A DNA stretch of 48,338 nt, from the NCBI GenBank assembly GCA_001788395.1, contig MGBT01000119.1:1-48338 (forward strand), read 5' to 3'. Positions within the stretch are counted from its first letter, which is position 1. Every line of letters starts with the position of its first letter. Under the pieces are notes generated by a model that saw only the letters and a program-made list of their open reading frames with translations, was not told the origin of the DNA and made no database searches. The DNA comes from Candidatus Rokubacteria bacterium GWA2_70_23 (GTDB lineage: Bacteria; Methylomirabilota; Methylomirabilia; Rokubacteriales; CSP1-6). Positions 30,112-42,471 of the stretch are shown in pieces. A program made the position numbers and the translations under genes.

Positions 30112-30690
30112 ATGACGAGCGCGCAGAGCCCCCATCCGATGCGGATCGGCCGAGAGGGGACGACCCTCCTCGTGGTGGACGTCCAGGAGCGCCTCTTCCC
30201 CGCCATGGACGCCGATCACCGCGAGGAAGTCATGCGCAACATCAAGGTGCTGGCCACGGCGGCGCGGCGGCTCGGGCTTCCGGTCATCGTGACGGAGCAG
30301 TACCCGAAGGGACTGGGTCACACACTGCCGGAGCTCCGGGAGACGCTCCCGCCCGACGTCGAGCCCGTCTCGAAGGTGGCCTTCTCGTGCGCGGCGGTGG
30401 AGGGGGTGCGCGCGCGCCTCCGGGCAGCGAGCACGCGGCAGGTCATCCTGGTGGGCATCGAGGCCCACGTGTGCGTGCTGCTCTCGGCGCTGGATCTCCT
30501 GGCCGAGGGGTACGGCGTCCACGTCGCCGCCGACGCCGTCACCTCGCGCACCCAGGCCAGCTGGCGCCTGGCGATGGATCAGCTGCGCCAGGCGGGCGCC
30601 GTCGTGACGAGCAGCGAGACCGTGCTGTTCCAGCTGCTGGGTCAGGGTGACACGGACGAGTTCCGTGAGCTGGCCCGGCTGATTCGCTGA
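30112..30690 (+). CDS. Isochorismatase-like cysteine hydrolase
   Basis: A 192-residue hydrolase of the isochorismatase/nicotinamidase fold. The catalytic triad is visible: Asp23 (LLVVDVQERL), Lys88 (VSKVAFSC) and Cys121 (VGIEAHVCVLLSAL). The GIEAHVCV form is typical of the YcaC/ISOC1 subgroup rather than nicotinamidase. The substrate is unknown. The stop overlaps the ATG of the next gene by one base, so the two products are probably made in fixed ratio. Confidence 0.88.
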   Translation: MTSAQSPHPMRIGREGTTLLVVDVQERLFPAMDADHREEVMRNIKVLATAARRLGLPVIVTEQYPKGLGHTLPELRETLPPDVEPVSKVAFSCAAVEGVRARLRAASTRQVILVGIEAHVCVLLSALDLLAEGYGVHVAADAVTSRTQASWRLAMDQLRQAGAVVTSSETVLFQLLGQGDTDEFRELARLIR

Positions 30691-31121
30691 TGCCGCGCTA
30701 CTTCGACATCCGCTCCACCGTGCTCATCGTGGTGGGGTACGGGATCCTTCCCGAGGAGGAGGACCGGCCCATCGCCTACGAGCTCAAGCGCATCATCGAC
30801 TCGCGCGGCGAGGGCACGGAGAGCCGGAGCGCCGTGGTGGTCACCGACATGTGGATGCTGAACCAGGAGATGGCCGACCTCTTCCCGGCCATCGCCATCG
30901 GCGGGCCCGGCGTCAACGCCTTCGCCTCCCAGATCTACGAGGATCTGCCCGTGGCCTTCACCCGCGATCAGCGGCTCTTCATTCAGATGAACCCGGACGC
31001 CGGCAAGCGGGTGGCGCTCTGGGGCATGGACCAGCCGGCCACCCGCGAGGCCGCTGACCTGTTCGTCAACGACGGCTTCCTCGACCGCTTCCTCGACCTC
31101 GTCTGGCACCGCGACCGCTGA
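30690..31121 (+). CDS. Conserved-looking protein of unknown function
   Basis: A 143-residue soluble protein that I do not recognise. Beta-strand-like segments (STVLIVVGYGIL, SAVVVTDMWML, AIAIGGPGVNAFA) alternate with helices, suggesting a small Rossmann-like alpha/beta fold. The segment IGGPGVNAFASQIYEDLP has a glycine-rich loop. The C-terminus has WGMDQPATREAADLFV. No signal or membrane segment is present. It is coupled to the isochorismatase-like gene (TGATG overlap) and probably works with it. Confidence 0.75.
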   Translation: MPRYFDIRSTVLIVVGYGILPEEEDRPIAYELKRIIDSRGEGTESRSAVVVTDMWMLNQEMADLFPAIAIGGPGVNAFASQIYEDLPVAFTRDQRLFIQMNPDAGKRVALWGMDQPATREAADLFVNDGFLDRFLDLVWHRDR

Positions 31122-31159
31122 GCCCCCCGCGCCAGCTGACGTGCCCAGTGGAAGTTGGG

Positions 31160-31831
31160 CTAGCGGAGCCTCAGGCCCGTGGGCGGGCGGATATTCGTGT
31201 AGGTGACGGTGCCGTCGGGATCCTCGTGACGGTAGATGACCTGGGAGGCCTCGCCGACGGCGTGGATCTCGAGGATCTTCCTCACGTACTGCTGCGTCTC
31301 CGGGTACGGTGGGATCCCCCGGTAGTGGGTGACCGCATTTTCGCCCGCATTGTAGGCCGCCAGTGCCAGCGGCAGATTCCCCGGGAAGCGATCCATCAGA
31401 TGGCGGAGGTGGCGCACACCGCCCTCGATGTTCTGGCGGGGGTTGAAGGCATCGCGCACGCCGAGCGACGAGGCCGTCTGCGGCATGAGCTGCATCAGTC
31501 CCCGGGCCCCCTTCCGGGACACGGCCGACGGGTTGAAGGCCGACTCCACGCGGATCACGGATTCCACCAGTCCTGAGTCGAGACCGTAGCGAGACGAGAT
31601 CTCGCGGATGTCCTCCGCGTACTTCCCCGTGGCCCCCTCGGGGAGCCGTAGCCAGCCGGCCAGGGTGCCCGACAGCCCTGGAATGCGCCGGTAGCGTGGG
31701 TCCGTGGGCGCATTGGTGAAGTGGGTCACGCCATCCGGGTCGGTGAGCCGATAGGACGCCGCTGCCGCCACGGACGGCAGCGCGGCTGCGACCAGAAGGA
31801 CGACCACGCCCCAGACGAGTGATGTGAGCAC
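31160..31831 (-). CDS. Exported lytic transglycosylase (SLT domain)
   Basis: Cleaves peptidoglycan glycan chains. It has 223 residues. A signal peptide covers about 1-25 (LVWGVVVLLVAAALPSVAAAA). Two copies of a short DUF4124-like motif flank the enzyme (YRLTDPDGVTHFTN near 27-40 and YRHEDPDGTVTYTN near the end). The SLT domain has catalytic Glu96 in RVESAFNPSAVS, then GARGLMQLMP, then LALAAYNAGE. It lies 101 bases after lon on the same strand and could be transcribed with the heat-shock operon. It may also help pass pili or secretion machines through the wall. Confidence 0.92.
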   Translation of the reverse strand: MLTSLVWGVVVLLVAAALPSVAAAASYRLTDPDGVTHFTNAPTDPRYRRIPGLSGTLAGWLRLPEGATGKYAEDIREISSRYGLDSGLVESVIRVESAFNPSAVSRKGARGLMQLMPQTASSLGVRDAFNPRQNIEGGVRHLRHLMDRFPGNLPLALAAYNAGENAVTHYRGIPPYPETQQYVRKILEIHAVGEASQVIYRHEDPDGTVTYTNIRPPTGLRLR

Positions 31832-31932
31832 GCCGTCTCCATACTAAGCGAACCCGCCGGTGACCGCCCACCCAGAAAACGGGCACGGATCGCCGGCGGG
31901 AACTTTCGCCTTGTACCGCATGAAGTTGCGGG

Positions 31933-34362
<2,430 letters not shown>

Positions 34363-34390
34363 GCTCCTCAATCCTTTCCTGGGTCCTGCC

Positions 34391-34777
34391 CTAGAACAGG
34401 TCCACCGGCGAGAGGTGAGCCGAGGCGGCCCGCACCAGAGCCTCGCTCGTCCCGCGCGCGGCCGGGTCCCGGGACTGCGCCGTTTCCGTCCGCACATATC
34501 GCAGCAGCTCCTCGATCTGCTGCTGCATGCCGAACATCCGTCGCCTCATTTTTATGATGATCTCCACGCCCGCCAGATTCACGCCCAGATCCCGCGTGAG
34601 CCGGACCAGGCGCGCGATCTCCTCCACGTCCTCGGCGGAATACAGGCGCGTCTTGCCCACGGTGCGGCTCGGCCGGATGAGCCCCTTCTTCTCGTACATT
34701 CGGAGCGTCTGGGGGTGAAGCTTGAGCATCTCGGCCACCACGCCGATCATGTAGAGGGGCTTGCCCTTGTCGGTCAT
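34391..34777 (-). CDS. hspR: MerR-family heat-shock repressor HspR
   Basis: A transcriptional repressor that uses DnaK as co-repressor in actinobacteria and other groups. It has 128 residues. The MerR winged helix has MIGVVAEMLKLHPQTLRMYE, KKGLIRPSRTVGKTRLYS, and AEDVEEIARLVRLTRDLGVN. A coiled coil follows with EIIIKMRRRMFGMQQQIEEL. Its ATG overlaps the dnaJ stop (ATGA). The dnaK-dnaJ-hspR order points to autoregulation of the operon. Confidence 0.94.
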   Translation of the reverse strand: MTDKGKPLYMIGVVAEMLKLHPQTLRMYEKKGLIRPSRTVGKTRLYSAEDVEEIARLVRLTRDLGVNLAGVEIIIKMRRRMFGMQQQIEELLRYVRTETAQSRDPAARGTSEALVRAASAHLSPVDLF

Positions 34778-35787
34778 GTGCGCACCGCGCTCCGGGACTC
34801 ACCGTGGGGGACCTCCGGCAGAAGCCGGCCGATCTCGCGGAACAGCTCCTGGGTACGCGCGTCGAGCCCGCGGGGGATCTCGACCCGCACCGTCACATAG
34901 AGGTCGCCCCGGCCCTCGGCCGCGAGCCGCGGCATGCCCCGGCTCCGGATCCGGAAGACCTGGCCGCTCTGCGAGCCGGGAGGGATCACCAGGTCCACGT
35001 CGCCGTGGAGCGTGTGGACCGGGATCCTCGCGCCCAGCACGGCCTCGACGATCGTGAGCGGCAGCTCGCAGTAGAGGTTGTCGCCCTTCCGGGTGAAGAC
35101 CGGATCGTCGTGCACCCGCGTGATCACGATGAGATCGCCGCGGGGGCCGCCGAAGGGGCCGGAGTGGCCCTCGCCCGGGATGCGAAGCTGGGCCCCCGTG
35201 TCCATGCCGGGCGGAATCACGACGCGAGCCACCGTGCGCGTCCGGCTCACCCCTCGCCCCCGGCAGGCGGGGCAGGGCTCGGCCACTCGCTCCCCGGACC
35301 CGTCGCACGCGGGACACCGCTCGGCGCGCGCCGTCGTCTCGCCCAACCAGACCAGCCCGGCTCCGCCGCAGTGACCACAGCGCACAGGGACGGCCCCGGG
35401 GCGGGCCCCGGTGGCGCCGCAGGCCTGGCAGTCAGACAGCCGCTCCACGCTCAGGTCAACGGTGATCCCGGTGACGGCGTGCTGGAAGGCGAGCGCCACC
35501 GGGACATGCAGGTCCTCGCCCCGGCGGCCCCCCCGGCGGGACTCCTCACCGGCTCCCACCGGCGCAGTGCCACCGGCCACCGCCCCGTGGCGGTCGTAGA
35601 GCGTCCGCGCCGACGGATCGCTGAGAACACGATAGGCCTCGGAGATCTCCTCGAACAGCGCCTGGGCCTCGCGATCCCACAGGTTGACGTCCGGGGAATA
35701 CCGCCGCGCCAGCCGCTGATACGCCCGGCGGATCTGCGCCTGCGTCGTGTCGACGCTGATGCCCAGCACCGCGTAGTAGTCACGCAT
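34774..35787 (-). CDS. dnaJ: DnaJ-type co-chaperone with an SPD in place of HPD
   Basis: Co-chaperone of DnaK, 337 residues from the ATG at 35785-35787 (MRDYYAVLGIS). The J domain covers about 1-65. The loop that is HPD in nearly all J proteins reads SPD (Ser31-Pro32-Asp33 in RRYSPDVNL). In E. coli DnaJ a change of this His abolishes stimulation of DnaK ATPase. The Gly/Phe linker is replaced by a short Gly/Arg stretch (GGTAPVGAGEESRRGGRR). All four zinc motifs are present (CQACGATG, CGHCGGAG, CPACDGSG, CPACRGRG), as is the C-terminal substrate domain. An in-frame upstream ATG at 35850 would add 21 residues. Confidence 0.9.
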   Translation of the reverse strand: MRDYYAVLGISVDTTQAQIRRAYQRLARRYSPDVNLWDREAQALFEEISEAYRVLSDPSARTLYDRHGAVAGGTAPVGAGEESRRGGRRGEDLHVPVALAFQHAVTGITVDLSVERLSDCQACGATGARPGAVPVRCGHCGGAGLVWLGETTARAERCPACDGSGERVAEPCPACRGRGVSRTRTVARVVIPPGMDTGAQLRIPGEGHSGPFGGPRGDLIVITRVHDDPVFTRKGDNLYCELPLTIVEAVLGARIPVHTLHGDVDLVIPPGSQSGQVFRIRSRGMPRLAAEGRGDLYVTVRVEIPRGLDARTQELFREIGRLLPEVPHGESRSAVRT

Positions 35788-35860
35788 ATGGTCGCGGTCG
35801 GCTGCCGCCGGCTGCGGGGCCGGTGATGCCCTCGGAGCCCCCTGTTGCATGGCGGGCGAC

Positions 35861-37774
<1,914 letters not shown>

Positions 37775-37917
37775 GTCTCATGTCTCCTGTTCTGGTCGTT
37801 GCGCAGGTCCCTCGTAGGACGGAGCGGCGGGGAAGGAGTCCACCCCCTCCCCCACCATCTCCGCGACGCTCGGAGCACGTCGATCCTGACGGTGAAGTAG
37901 AACCTGAGTCTGCCTCA

Positions 37918-37946
37918 CATATATCTCATGAGTGTGCGAATGTCAA
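37918..37946 (-). promoter_or_regulatory. dnaK operon promoter with HAIR-like half-sites
   Basis: On the minus strand TTGACA (37941-37946) is followed after 17 bases by TATATG (37918-37923), a near-consensus vegetative promoter. The spacer contains ACTCATGAG. Just downstream of the -10 lies ACTCAGG, six of seven bases of the HspR half-site ACTCAAG. A complete HAIR inverted repeat (CTTGAGT-N7-ACTCAAG) is not present, so operator assignment is tentative. Confidence 0.5.
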
Positions 37947-37991
37947 CAGGGAATCAAGAAAATCAATAAGAGGGCGAAAATGCTGTGAACT

Positions 37992-38021
37992 TTGACACAT
38001 TCGTCGGACCGATGCTAAGGT
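37992..38021 (+). promoter_or_regulatory. Promoter for the 38029 gene, possibly leaderless
   Basis: TTGACA (37992-37997) is followed after 18 bases by TAAGGT (38016-38021), with the extended -10 TG at 38013-38014. The predicted transcription start at about 38027-38029 coincides with the ATG at 38029, and no ribosome-binding site is possible. It is divergent from the dnaK promoter, about 50 bases away. Confidence 0.45.
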
Positions 38022-38028
38022 GCCATCC

Positions 38029-38679
38029 ATGAGGATCGGCTGCTTCGGCTGCCTCAGCCTGACCGTGATCATCCTGGTCCTCGTCGTTGCGGCGGCCGGC
38101 TTCGTGTTCCTCTCCGGAAACATGTCGGCGGCGCCGGAGGTCTCCCTGACCCGTTTCACGAGATCCGACGGGTTCTCGGCCCAGCAGAAGCTGTACGAGA
38201 TCGTCCTGAGGCAGTCGGGGCGGTCCCACCGTCAGGACGCGGTGGTCCTCACTGAGCAGGAGGTCAATGCCTTCCTGGCGAACCACCTCGCAGAGGCGGC
38301 CGACCTCCCCTTCGATCCCCTGAGCGTGAAGTTCACCCGTGGCTTCATCGAGGTGAGGGGCCAGACGGCGCTCCGGAACCTCCTTCAGGGCGCCCCGTTC
38401 ACCCAGCTCCTCCCCTACCTACCGGCCGGGAAACTCGAGCGGCCGGTGTGGGTGACGGTCAAGGGGCGGATCGTGCTCGAGCCGGGATCGGCCGGCACGA
38501 CCAGGGGCTACGGAAAGGTGGACCTCGCGGAGTTCGCTCTCGGGAAGCAGCCGGTGGGGACATGGCTGCTGCCAGTCATGCTCGGGTCCACCGGGGGGAG
38601 GCTCCTGCGATGGCAGGTGCCTGCGGTCGTCCAGGGCATCACCCTCGAGGACGGGCGAGCGGTCATCAGCACGCGCTGA
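38029..38679 (+). CDS. Membrane-anchored protein of unknown function
   Basis: A 216-residue protein I do not recognise. One N-terminal membrane segment covers about residues 8-29 (LSLTVIILVLVVAAAGFVFL). The remaining domain faces the periplasm or outside and contains VVLTEQEVNAFLANHL, FTRGFIEVRGQTAL and a C-terminal VVQGITLEDGRAVI. The pattern of a strand-rich domain following 'LTExEVNAFL' recalls lipid-binding or LmeA/DUF2993-like proteins, but this is only a resemblance. The upstream GTG at 38020 overlaps the -10 box and is unlikely to be the start. It converges on the DUF1844 gene with an 18-base gap. Confidence 0.75.
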   Translation: MRIGCFGCLSLTVIILVLVVAAAGFVFLSGNMSAAPEVSLTRFTRSDGFSAQQKLYEIVLRQSGRSHRQDAVVLTEQEVNAFLANHLAEAADLPFDPLSVKFTRGFIEVRGQTALRNLLQGAPFTQLLPYLPAGKLERPVWVTVKGRIVLEPGSAGTTRGYGKVDLAEFALGKQPVGTWLLPVMLGSTGGRLLRWQVPAVVQGITLEDGRAVISTR

Positions 38680-38697
38680 GGCCAGCTCGCCGGGGCC

Positions 38698-39132
38698 TCA
38701 CGCGGGTCGGCCACCCCTTCGCTTGGCCTGGACGAATCGCAGCTGCAGGTCGTACAGGATGTCCTCGAGGAGCCGGCTTTCCTCCTCGGTGCGATTGCCC
38801 TCGGTCTTGGTGCGGAGCAGCAGCAGGGTCTCGATGGCCTCCTGCGCCTGCTCCAAGTCGAGCCGTGGCTGCCCGGTCATCGGGTCCGGGGCCGCGCCGA
38901 GGCCGATCAGCCCCGAGCTGGCGAACATGATGAACAGGCCGCTGAGATCACCCTCCCCGGCAGGCTGCCGAGCCTGGTCGGCGCCCGTGTGGCCAGTCGA
39001 TGACGGGGCGGGGTCGCGGGGAGGCGAAGGGGGCGCTGGGGCCTGGGCTGGGGCCAGCACCGGGCTCTCCGTGAACTCGCGCTGCAGGCCCCGGCGGTCC
39101 GTGACCTTGAAGCTCTCTTCTTCGTCGGCCAT
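38698..39132 (-). CDS. DUF1844-family protein
   Basis: A 144-residue protein. The C-terminal half fits DUF1844: GLFIMFASSGLIGLG, then DPMTGQPRLDLEQAQEAIET, LLLLRTKTEGNRTEEE and DILYDLQLRFVQ. The N-terminal 60 residues are a Pro/Ala-rich linker after MADEEESFKVTDRRG, the standard opening of the family. The function is unknown. The family is common in deltaproteobacteria and related phyla. I chose the ATG at 39130-39132, and the frame upstream is not family-like. Confidence 0.88.
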   Translation of the reverse strand: MADEEESFKVTDRRGLQREFTESPVLAPAQAPAPPSPPRDPAPSSTGHTGADQARQPAGEGDLSGLFIMFASSGLIGLGAAPDPMTGQPRLDLEQAQEAIETLLLLRTKTEGNRTEEESRLLEDILYDLQLRFVQAKRRGGRPA

Positions 39133-39254
39133 CCGATCGCTCTCCCGGGGTTGTGCCCGTGTGGGAGGTTCCGGCGCCGCCAGCCGCGACCTCCCGAGGA
39201 GAGAGGCGCGCGTGGAGCACCGTCGGCCCGAAGCTAGCATGTCCACCGAAGTCC

Positions 39255-39284
39255 TTACAAGGAACCGGCGCCGTTGTGTATAAT
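39255..39284 (+). promoter_or_regulatory. Promoter of mazG-macrodomain operon
   Basis: A perfect -10 TATAAT (39279-39284) preceded by TGTG, with a weak -35 TTACAA (39255-39260) at 18-base spacing. The predicted start near 39291 gives a leader of about 17 bases before the mazG ATG at 39308, in a locally AT-rich stretch between divergent genes. Confidence 0.55.
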
Positions 39285-39307
39285 GCCGCTCACCTCCAGG
39301 ATCGTCC

Positions 39308-40132
39308 ATGGCTGACTCCGCCGGCGCCCTCTTCGATTCCCTGCTCTCCGTCATGGCTCGCCTCAGGGGCGAGGGCGGCTGCCCGTGGGACCGCGAGCAG
39401 ACGCGAGAGTCCCTCAAACCGTACCTGATCGAGGAGGCCTACGAGGCCCTGGAGGCCATCGACGAGGGCTCCACCGACCACATCATGGAGGAGCTCGGCG
39501 ACGTGCTCTTTCAGGTGGTGTTCCACTGCCAGGTGGCGAGCGAGCAGGGCGAGTTCTCGATGGCCGACCTGCTCGCACGGCTTCGTGACAAGATGGTCCG
39601 CCGGCACCCGCACGTCTTCGGCGACGGCGCCGTGTCCAATGCCGAGGAGGCGCTCAGCCAGTGGGAGCGCATCAAGCGGGGGGAACGCGGGCCCGAGGGG
39701 GAGCCCCGCTCCGCCCTGGAGGGCGTCCCGCGCAGCCTCCCGGCGCTGCTCAGAGCCCAGCGCCTGCAGGTCAAGGCCGGACGGATCGGCTTCGACTGGC
39801 CCGACTGGTCGGGCGCATGGGCCAAGGTGCGCGAGGAAGTGCGGGAGCTGGACCGCGCCGCCGCGGAGGGCAATGCCGGCCAGGTCCGCGAGGAGCTCGG
39901 CGACCTGCTCTTCTCCATCGTCAACGCGGCCCGGCTCCTCGACGTCGTTGCCGAGGACTGCCTGAGACAGGCCGCCGAGAAGTTCACCCGTCGCTTCAGG
40001 GAGGTGGAGGCCGCGATGAGGGCCACGGGCCGCACGGTGGGCGAGGCGTCGCTTCGGGAGCTCGACCAGGCCTGGGAGGGCGTGAAGTCCCGCGAGCCCG
40101 GACGCGAGACCGGTTCCGGGAGCGCGCCATGA
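39308..40132 (+). CDS. mazG: Nucleoside triphosphate pyrophosphohydrolase MazG
   Basis: Hydrolyses (d)NTPs, including damaged ones, to monophosphates. It has 274 residues with the two-repeat architecture of long MazG. The first repeat has GGCPWDREQTRESLKPYLIE, the metal motif EEAYEALEAI and EELGDVLFQVVFH. The linker carries RRHPHVFGD, and VPRSLPALLRAQRLQVKAGRIGFDW precedes the second repeat. The second repeat (EEVRELDRA, EELGDLLFSIVNAARLL) holds the main active site. The C-terminus (KFTRRFREVE) is standard. The stop overlaps the macrodomain gene by four bases. Confidence 0.96.
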   Translation: MADSAGALFDSLLSVMARLRGEGGCPWDREQTRESLKPYLIEEAYEALEAIDEGSTDHIMEELGDVLFQVVFHCQVASEQGEFSMADLLARLRDKMVRRHPHVFGDGAVSNAEEALSQWERIKRGERGPEGEPRSALEGVPRSLPALLRAQRLQVKAGRIGFDWPDWSGAWAKVREEVRELDRAAAEGNAGQVREELGDLLFSIVNAARLLDVVAEDCLRQAAEKFTRRFREVEAAMRATGRTVGEASLRELDQAWEGVKSREPGRETGSGSAP

Positions 40133-40665
40133 AGGTCAAGCTCGGGTCCACCACCCTCTCCGTGGCCCGCGGCGACATCACCGAGGCCGAGGTCGACGCC
40201 ATCGTCAATGCCGCCAACTCCCAGCTCTGGATGGGCGCCGGCGTCGCGGGAGCCATCAAGCGCAAGGGCGGCACGGTCATCGAGGAGGATGCGGTGAGAC
40301 AGGGCCCCATCGAGGTGGGAGAGGTCGTGCTCACCGGGGCCGGCAACCTGGCGGCCACCCACGTGATCCATGCCGCCACCATGGGAAGCGATCTCAAGAC
40401 CGACCCGGAGAAGATCGCCGCGGCAACCCGGTCGAGTCTCACGATCGCCGAGAAACATCGGCTGTCCTCCATCGCCTTCCCGGCCCTCGGCAGCGGGGTC
40501 GGTGGGGTCCCGCCCGACAAGTCGGCCGAGGCCATGGTGACCGCCATCGTGGAGCACCTCAAGGGGGGCAAGTCGACGCTTCAGAAGATCCTGTTCGTCG
40601 TGTACCAGGACGAGGCCCTCAAGGCTTTTACCGATGTGCTGAAAAAGGCCGGTGGAGTACAATAG
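40129..40665 (+). CDS. Macrodomain protein (ADP-ribose binding/hydrolysing)
   Basis: A single macrodomain of 178 residues. The ADP-ribose pocket is visible: GDITEAEVDAIVNAANSQLWMG-type loop (Asp and Asn of IVNAANS), GAGVAGAIKRKGG, then THVIHAATMG and SIAFPALGSGVGGVPPDKSA. Related enzymes remove ADP-ribose from proteins or deacetylate O-acetyl-ADP-ribose. ATG 40129 overlaps the mazG stop. Coupling with a nucleotide-sanitising enzyme suggests a shared role in cleaning nucleotide-derived metabolites or in stress signalling. Confidence 0.92.
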   Translation: MKVKLGSTTLSVARGDITEAEVDAIVNAANSQLWMGAGVAGAIKRKGGTVIEEDAVRQGPIEVGEVVLTGAGNLAATHVIHAATMGSDLKTDPEKIAAATRSSLTIAEKHRLSSIAFPALGSGVGGVPPDKSAEAMVTAIVEHLKGGKSTLQKILFVVYQDEALKAFTDVLKKAGGVQ

Positions 40666-40698
40666 CCGGACCGGACCCCTCGAGCGGGCCCGGACGTG

Positions 40699-42435
40699 AT
40701 GGCGGAACCGAAACTCGGACAACCGGTTAGCCGACGTCTCGGGGACCTCCTGGTTCGCGAAGGTCTCATCAACCAGGAGCAGCTCCAGCGCGCCCTCGCC
40801 GAGCAGAAGGGCACCAACGAGAAGCTCGGCTCGATCCTCGTCCGCCTCAACGTCATCACCGAAGACCAGCTGATCGCCTTCCTCTCCAAGCAGTACGGCA
40901 TCCCCTCCATCACGCTCTCGCAGCTCGACATCGACGCCGACGTGCTCAAGCTCGTCCCGGCCCAGATCGCCAAGAAGTACGAGGTGCTCCCGATCAAGCG
41001 CACCGGCAACTCCCTGACGCTGGCCATGGCGGACCCGACCAACGTCTTCGCGGTGGACGACGTGGGGTTCATGACCAACCTCCAGGTCATCCCGGTCGTC
41101 GCCGCCCAGGGCGCCATCCGCAAGGCCCTCGACCGACTCTACGAGGCGCAGGGCTCGGGGATGGCCGAGGTCATCTCGGAGATGGAGGGGACAGCCGGCG
41201 ATGTCGAGGTCGTCGAGGGCGACGAGGAATCGTGGGCGAAGGCCGACATCTTCGAGCTGAAGGAGTCGGCGGACGAGGCCCCGGTGGTGCGGCTGGTGAA
41301 CATGATCCTGGTGGACGCCATCCGGCGGGGGGCGTCGGACATCCACCTCGAGCCGTACGAGAAGGTCTTCCGTGTCCGCTTCCGCGTGGACGGCGTGCTC
41401 CACGAGATCATGACCCCGCCCAAGCGCCTCGAGACGGCGCTCACCTCCCGCGTCAAGATCATGTCGACCATGGACATCGCCGAGCGGCGGCTCCCCCAGG
41501 ACGGACGCATCAAGCTGCGCTACAACCAGCGCGAGATCGACTTCCGCGTCTCCACGCTCCCCACGATCTTCGGCGAGAAGACCGTCCTGCGCATCCTGGA
41601 CAAGGAGTCGCTCCAGCTGGACCTGGCCATGCTCGGTTTCGACGCGTGGAGCCTCGAGCAGTTCAACAAGGCGATCCACCAGCCGTACGGGATGATCCTC
41701 ATCACGGGGCCCACCGGCTCCGGCAAGACCACCACCCTCTACTCGGCCATCCACACGATCAACTCTCCCGACGTCAACATCATGACGGCCGAGGACCCGG
41801 TGGAGTACAACCTCAAGGGCGTCAACCAGGTTCAGATCAACGAGGGGATCGGGCGGACGTTCGGCGCCGCGCTGCGCTCCTTCCTGCGCCAGGACCCCGA
41901 CGTGATCCTCGTCGGCGAGACGCGCGACCTGGAGACGGCCCAGATCGGCATCCGCGCGGCCCTCACGGGTCACCTCGTTCTCAGCACGCTGCACACCAAC
42001 GACTGCCCCGGCACCATCGCCCGGCTCCTCGACATGGGGATCCCGCCCTTCCTCGTCTCCTCGGCGCTGACGCTGATCCTGGCCCAGCGCCTCGGGCGCA
42101 AGATCTGCAAGGACTGCAAGCAGCCGTACGAGGCGGACGAGGAGAGCCTGGTGCCCTACGGCCACGCGCCCCAGGGGCTCGGCAAGGTGCAGTTCTACAA
42201 GGGCAAGGGCTGCCACACGTGCAGCTTCACGGGCATGAAGGGGCGCGTGGCCATCTACGAGGTCATGCCGATCGGCGACGAGCTCCGGGAGCTGATCCTG
42301 CGAAACGCGCCCACCGCGGAGATCCTCCAGCTGGCCCTGGCGCAGGGCATGAAGACGCTCCGGCAGAACGCCCTGCAGAAGGTGATCGACGGGGTGACCA
42401 CCCTGGAGGAAGTGCTCCGGGTGACGCTGGGATGA
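40699..42435 (+). CDS. pilB: Type IV pilus extension ATPase PilB
   Basis: Hexameric motor that polymerises pilin, 578 residues. The N-terminal MshEN-type c-di-GMP-binding repeats are RLGDLLVREGLINQEQLQ..ALAEQ and LGSILVRLNVITEDQLIAFL. The motor domain has RRGASDIHLEPYE, Walker A GPTGSGKTTTLYSA (about 334-345), the Asp box TAEDPVEY, Walker B ILVGETRD, and the His box TGHLVLSTLHTND. The zinc tetracysteine is CKDC..CHTC. I preferred ATG 40699 to the GTG directly before it. First gene of the pilus block. Confidence 0.96.
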   Translation: MAEPKLGQPVSRRLGDLLVREGLINQEQLQRALAEQKGTNEKLGSILVRLNVITEDQLIAFLSKQYGIPSITLSQLDIDADVLKLVPAQIAKKYEVLPIKRTGNSLTLAMADPTNVFAVDDVGFMTNLQVIPVVAAQGAIRKALDRLYEAQGSGMAEVISEMEGTAGDVEVVEGDEESWAKADIFELKESADEAPVVRLVNMILVDAIRRGASDIHLEPYEKVFRVRFRVDGVLHEIMTPPKRLETALTSRVKIMSTMDIAERRLPQDGRIKLRYNQREIDFRVSTLPTIFGEKTVLRILDKESLQLDLAMLGFDAWSLEQFNKAIHQPYGMILITGPTGSGKTTTLYSAIHTINSPDVNIMTAEDPVEYNLKGVNQVQINEGIGRTFGAALRSFLRQDPDVILVGETRDLETAQIGIRAALTGHLVLSTLHTNDCPGTIARLLDMGIPPFLVSSALTLILAQRLGRKICKDCKQPYEADEESLVPYGHAPQGLGKVQFYKGKGCHTCSFTGMKGRVAIYEVMPIGDELRELILRNAPTAEILQLALAQGMKTLRQNALQKVIDGVTTLEEVLRVTLG

Positions 42436-42471
42436 TGCCGCCCGAGCCCACGCCGGACACGAGGTAACCCA

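Noticed and set aside
37800-37870. RNA thermometer in the dnaK leader
   Set aside because: The GGGGAAGG / CCTCCCC pairing on the leader is imperfect and does not cover the dnaK ribosome-binding site. HspR control explains heat regulation better.
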